Source: Desulfoprunum sp. (GTDB lineage Bacteria > Desulfobacterota > Desulfobulbia > Desulfobulbales > Desulfocapsaceae). Taken from it: a DNA stretch of 5,762 nt. The stretch spans positions 1 through 5,762 of the forward strand of contig JAUYSF010000272.1 of assembly GCA_030696435.1 (NCBI GenBank), written 5' to 3'. A program made the position numbers and the translations under genes. This document shows, one piece after another, positions 4,673 to 5,762 of this stretch (position 1 is the stretch's first letter; each line of letters opens with the position of its first letter). The notes under the pieces were generated by a model. The model saw only the letters and a program-made list of their open reading frames with translations, was not told where the DNA came from and ran no database searches.

Positions 4673-5762
4673 ACATCGCGGCAGTTATCCTGGCAGCCGG
4701 TCTTTCTTCGCGCATGGGGGCCTTCAAACCGCTGATCCGCCTGGGAGAGAGGAGTATGCTTGGCCACTGCCGGATGCTCTTTCACGAGTGCGGTCTGGAT
4801 GAGATACTCGCTGTGGTCGGCCACCGGGCCGATGAAACCGCAGCTGAGGCTGAATCTCTTGGCATGATGCGGGTTCAAAACAACGAGTATCACACAGGAA
4901 TGTTCTCCTCGATACAATGTGCCGCTGCTGCTCTGCCAACGAATATCGAGGCGTTTTTTATCCTGCCGGTGGATATCCCCCTGGTTCGAGCTGCCACAAT
5001 AAAGACGATACTGGCCGCCTTTCCTGGAGAGGATGAAGCGGTTTTCTATCCGCTGTTTGCCGGCAGGCGCGGGCACCCTCCTCTCATCCCAGCCACCCTC
5101 ATCCCGGCAATCCTGAACCATGACGGCGTCGGTGGCCTTGAGGCCCTGCTCGGACAGTACAAGGGGATTGACGTTGCCGTCTGGGACGAGGGTATCCTTA
5201 TGGATGCCGACACCCCGAAAGACCTAGAGCGACTGCAGCAGCGGCAGGTCCGTCTCTCCATCCCAAACCGGCAGGAGATCAACACCCTTGCCGGACAGCT
5301 GCTGTCGGAACAGGGCCTGGCCCACGGTCACATGGTCGGCCGCACGGCCGCCGCCCTGGCCCAGGCACTCAATGATCAAGGATACGGATTGGACATGGAT
5401 CTTCTCTATGGTGCGGCCTTGCTCCATGATGTGGCGAAAGGCCAGTCCCGGCATGAAATCAAGGGAGCGGAGCTGCTCGCCGCTTTGGGGCTGGCTGAGA
5501 TCGCCGCAATTGTAGCGGCCCATACAGATCTGGAACCGCGACTCACCAGCAGCCTGACTGAAAAAGAGCTTGTCTGCCTGGCTGACAAGTTTATAAGCGG
5601 TTCTCGTCGAATCCAAATCGAAGAACGCTACGCCGAAAAACTGGAAATCTTTGCGGGGAATGCGGCAATATGCCGGGAGATACGGGGCCGAAGAGAGCGG
5701 GCGCTGGCCCTGAAAGATTTTGTGGAACAAAAGCTCGGTAGAAGCGTGGAAACAATTCTGGA
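4669..5762 (+). CDS. MobA/MocA-like molybdopterin nucleotidyltransferase fused to an HD domain (3' end beyond the window)
   Basis: The frame runs from ATG 4669 without a stop to the window edge, giving 364 full codons. The N-terminal domain is a MobA-like NTP transferase: LAAGLSSRMG at 8-17, KPL at 20-22, GMFSSIQ at 77-83, PVDIP at 100-104 with metal-binding D102, GHPPLI at 135-140, and DADTPKD at 179-185. After a linker, an HD-type domain starts near residue 205. It has H221, the HD pair at 253-254 in LLHDVAKG, H262, H285 and D306 in ADKF, which is a complete metal-site set. MobA/MocA-like enzymes add GMP or CMP to molybdopterin; xanthine dehydrogenase-type enzymes in bacteria commonly use the CMP form. 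The HD domain is likely a phosphohydrolase, perhaps acting on nucleotides. The ATGA overlap with xdhC and AAAGG at 4660-4664 support the start. This is the DVU_1551 family type. The NTP specificity cannot be read from the sequence. Confidence 0.9.
   Translation, partial: MNIAAVILAAGLSSRMGAFKPLIRLGERSMLGHCRMLFHECGLDEILAVVGHRADETAAEAESLGMMRVQNNEYHTGMFSSIQCAAAALPTNIEAFFILPVDIPLVRAATIKTILAAFPGEDEAVFYPLFAGRRGHPPLIPATLIPAILNHDGVGGLEALLGQYKGIDVAVWDEGILMDADTPKDLERLQQRQVRLSIPNRQEINTLAGQLLSEQGLAHGHMVGRTAAALAQALNDQGYGLDMDLLYGAALLHDVAKGQSRHEIKGAELLAALGLAEIAAIVAAHTDLEPRLTSSLTEKELVCLADKFISGSRRIQIEERYAEKLEIFAGNAAICREIRGRRERALALKDFVEQKLGRSVETIL

Noticed and set aside
5084..5113. Short direct repeat CTCATCCC, encoding LIPA-TLIPA
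   Set aside because: It is a two-copy, in-frame similarity inside the transferase domain, with no sign of a wider repeat or a recombination site.
4642..5730. Several minus-strand open frames opposite the MobA-like gene
   Set aside because: The plus-strand frame is uninterrupted with NTP transferase and HD motifs. The antisense products are low-complexity shadows of GC-rich coding sequence.

Overview
The window is one strand of a tightly packed operon. Seven consecutive plus-strand reading frames overlap by 4 or 8 bases, or sit 10 bases apart, and both ends run off the window. Base composition is GC-rich (about 60 % by eye) with GC-rich third positions. No RNA gene, mobile element, CRISPR array or clear promoter is visible. 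The gene set is one I know from sulfate-reducing and related Desulfobacterota (former Deltaproteobacteria), where it sits beside an aldehyde oxidoreductase-type molybdenum hydroxylase. The lineage is inferred from gene content; a Desulfobulbales-like organism is my best guess.

Layout: (1) a 3' tail of an upstream frame (1-84). (2) An Fe-S/flavin-type protein with remnants of a glutamate-synthase-like FAD domain, two CCG cysteine modules and a C-terminal tail domain (81-1490). (3) A 69-residue CxxC/CxxC redox or zinc-ribbon protein (1487-1696). (4) A class I SAM methyltransferase (1693-2403). (5) A C-GCAxxG-C-C family protein (2400-2849). (6) A short AMP-dependent CoA ligase-like protein (2842-3633). 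(7) An XdhC/CoxF family protein (3644-4672). (8) A MobA-like nucleotidyltransferase fused to an HD domain, open to the window edge (4669-5762). From memory, the order matches the Desulfovibrio vulgaris DVU_1558 to DVU_1551 block, after which several protein families are named.

XdhC proteins carry and protect molybdenum cofactor for xanthine dehydrogenase-type enzymes, and MobA/MocA-like transferases attach CMP or GMP to molybdopterin. The operon is therefore most simply read as a maturation and electron-transfer kit for a molybdenum hydroxylase whose catalytic gene lies outside the window. The roles of the methyltransferase, the C-GCAxxG-C-C protein, the CoA ligase-like protein and the small redox protein in such a kit are not established, as far as I know.

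The most unusual point is that the two largest enzyme-like members look trimmed compared with the family layouts I remember, while the small members look intact. The first protein lacks its FAD glycine loop, with signs of a frame change at about 62-101, and lacks the ferredoxin-like dicluster segment. The ligase-like protein lacks the P-loop half and the segment with the RTGD motif. The remaining pieces join in frame. This could be operon decay, a minimal natural variant, or an assembly artefact; sequence reading alone cannot decide.
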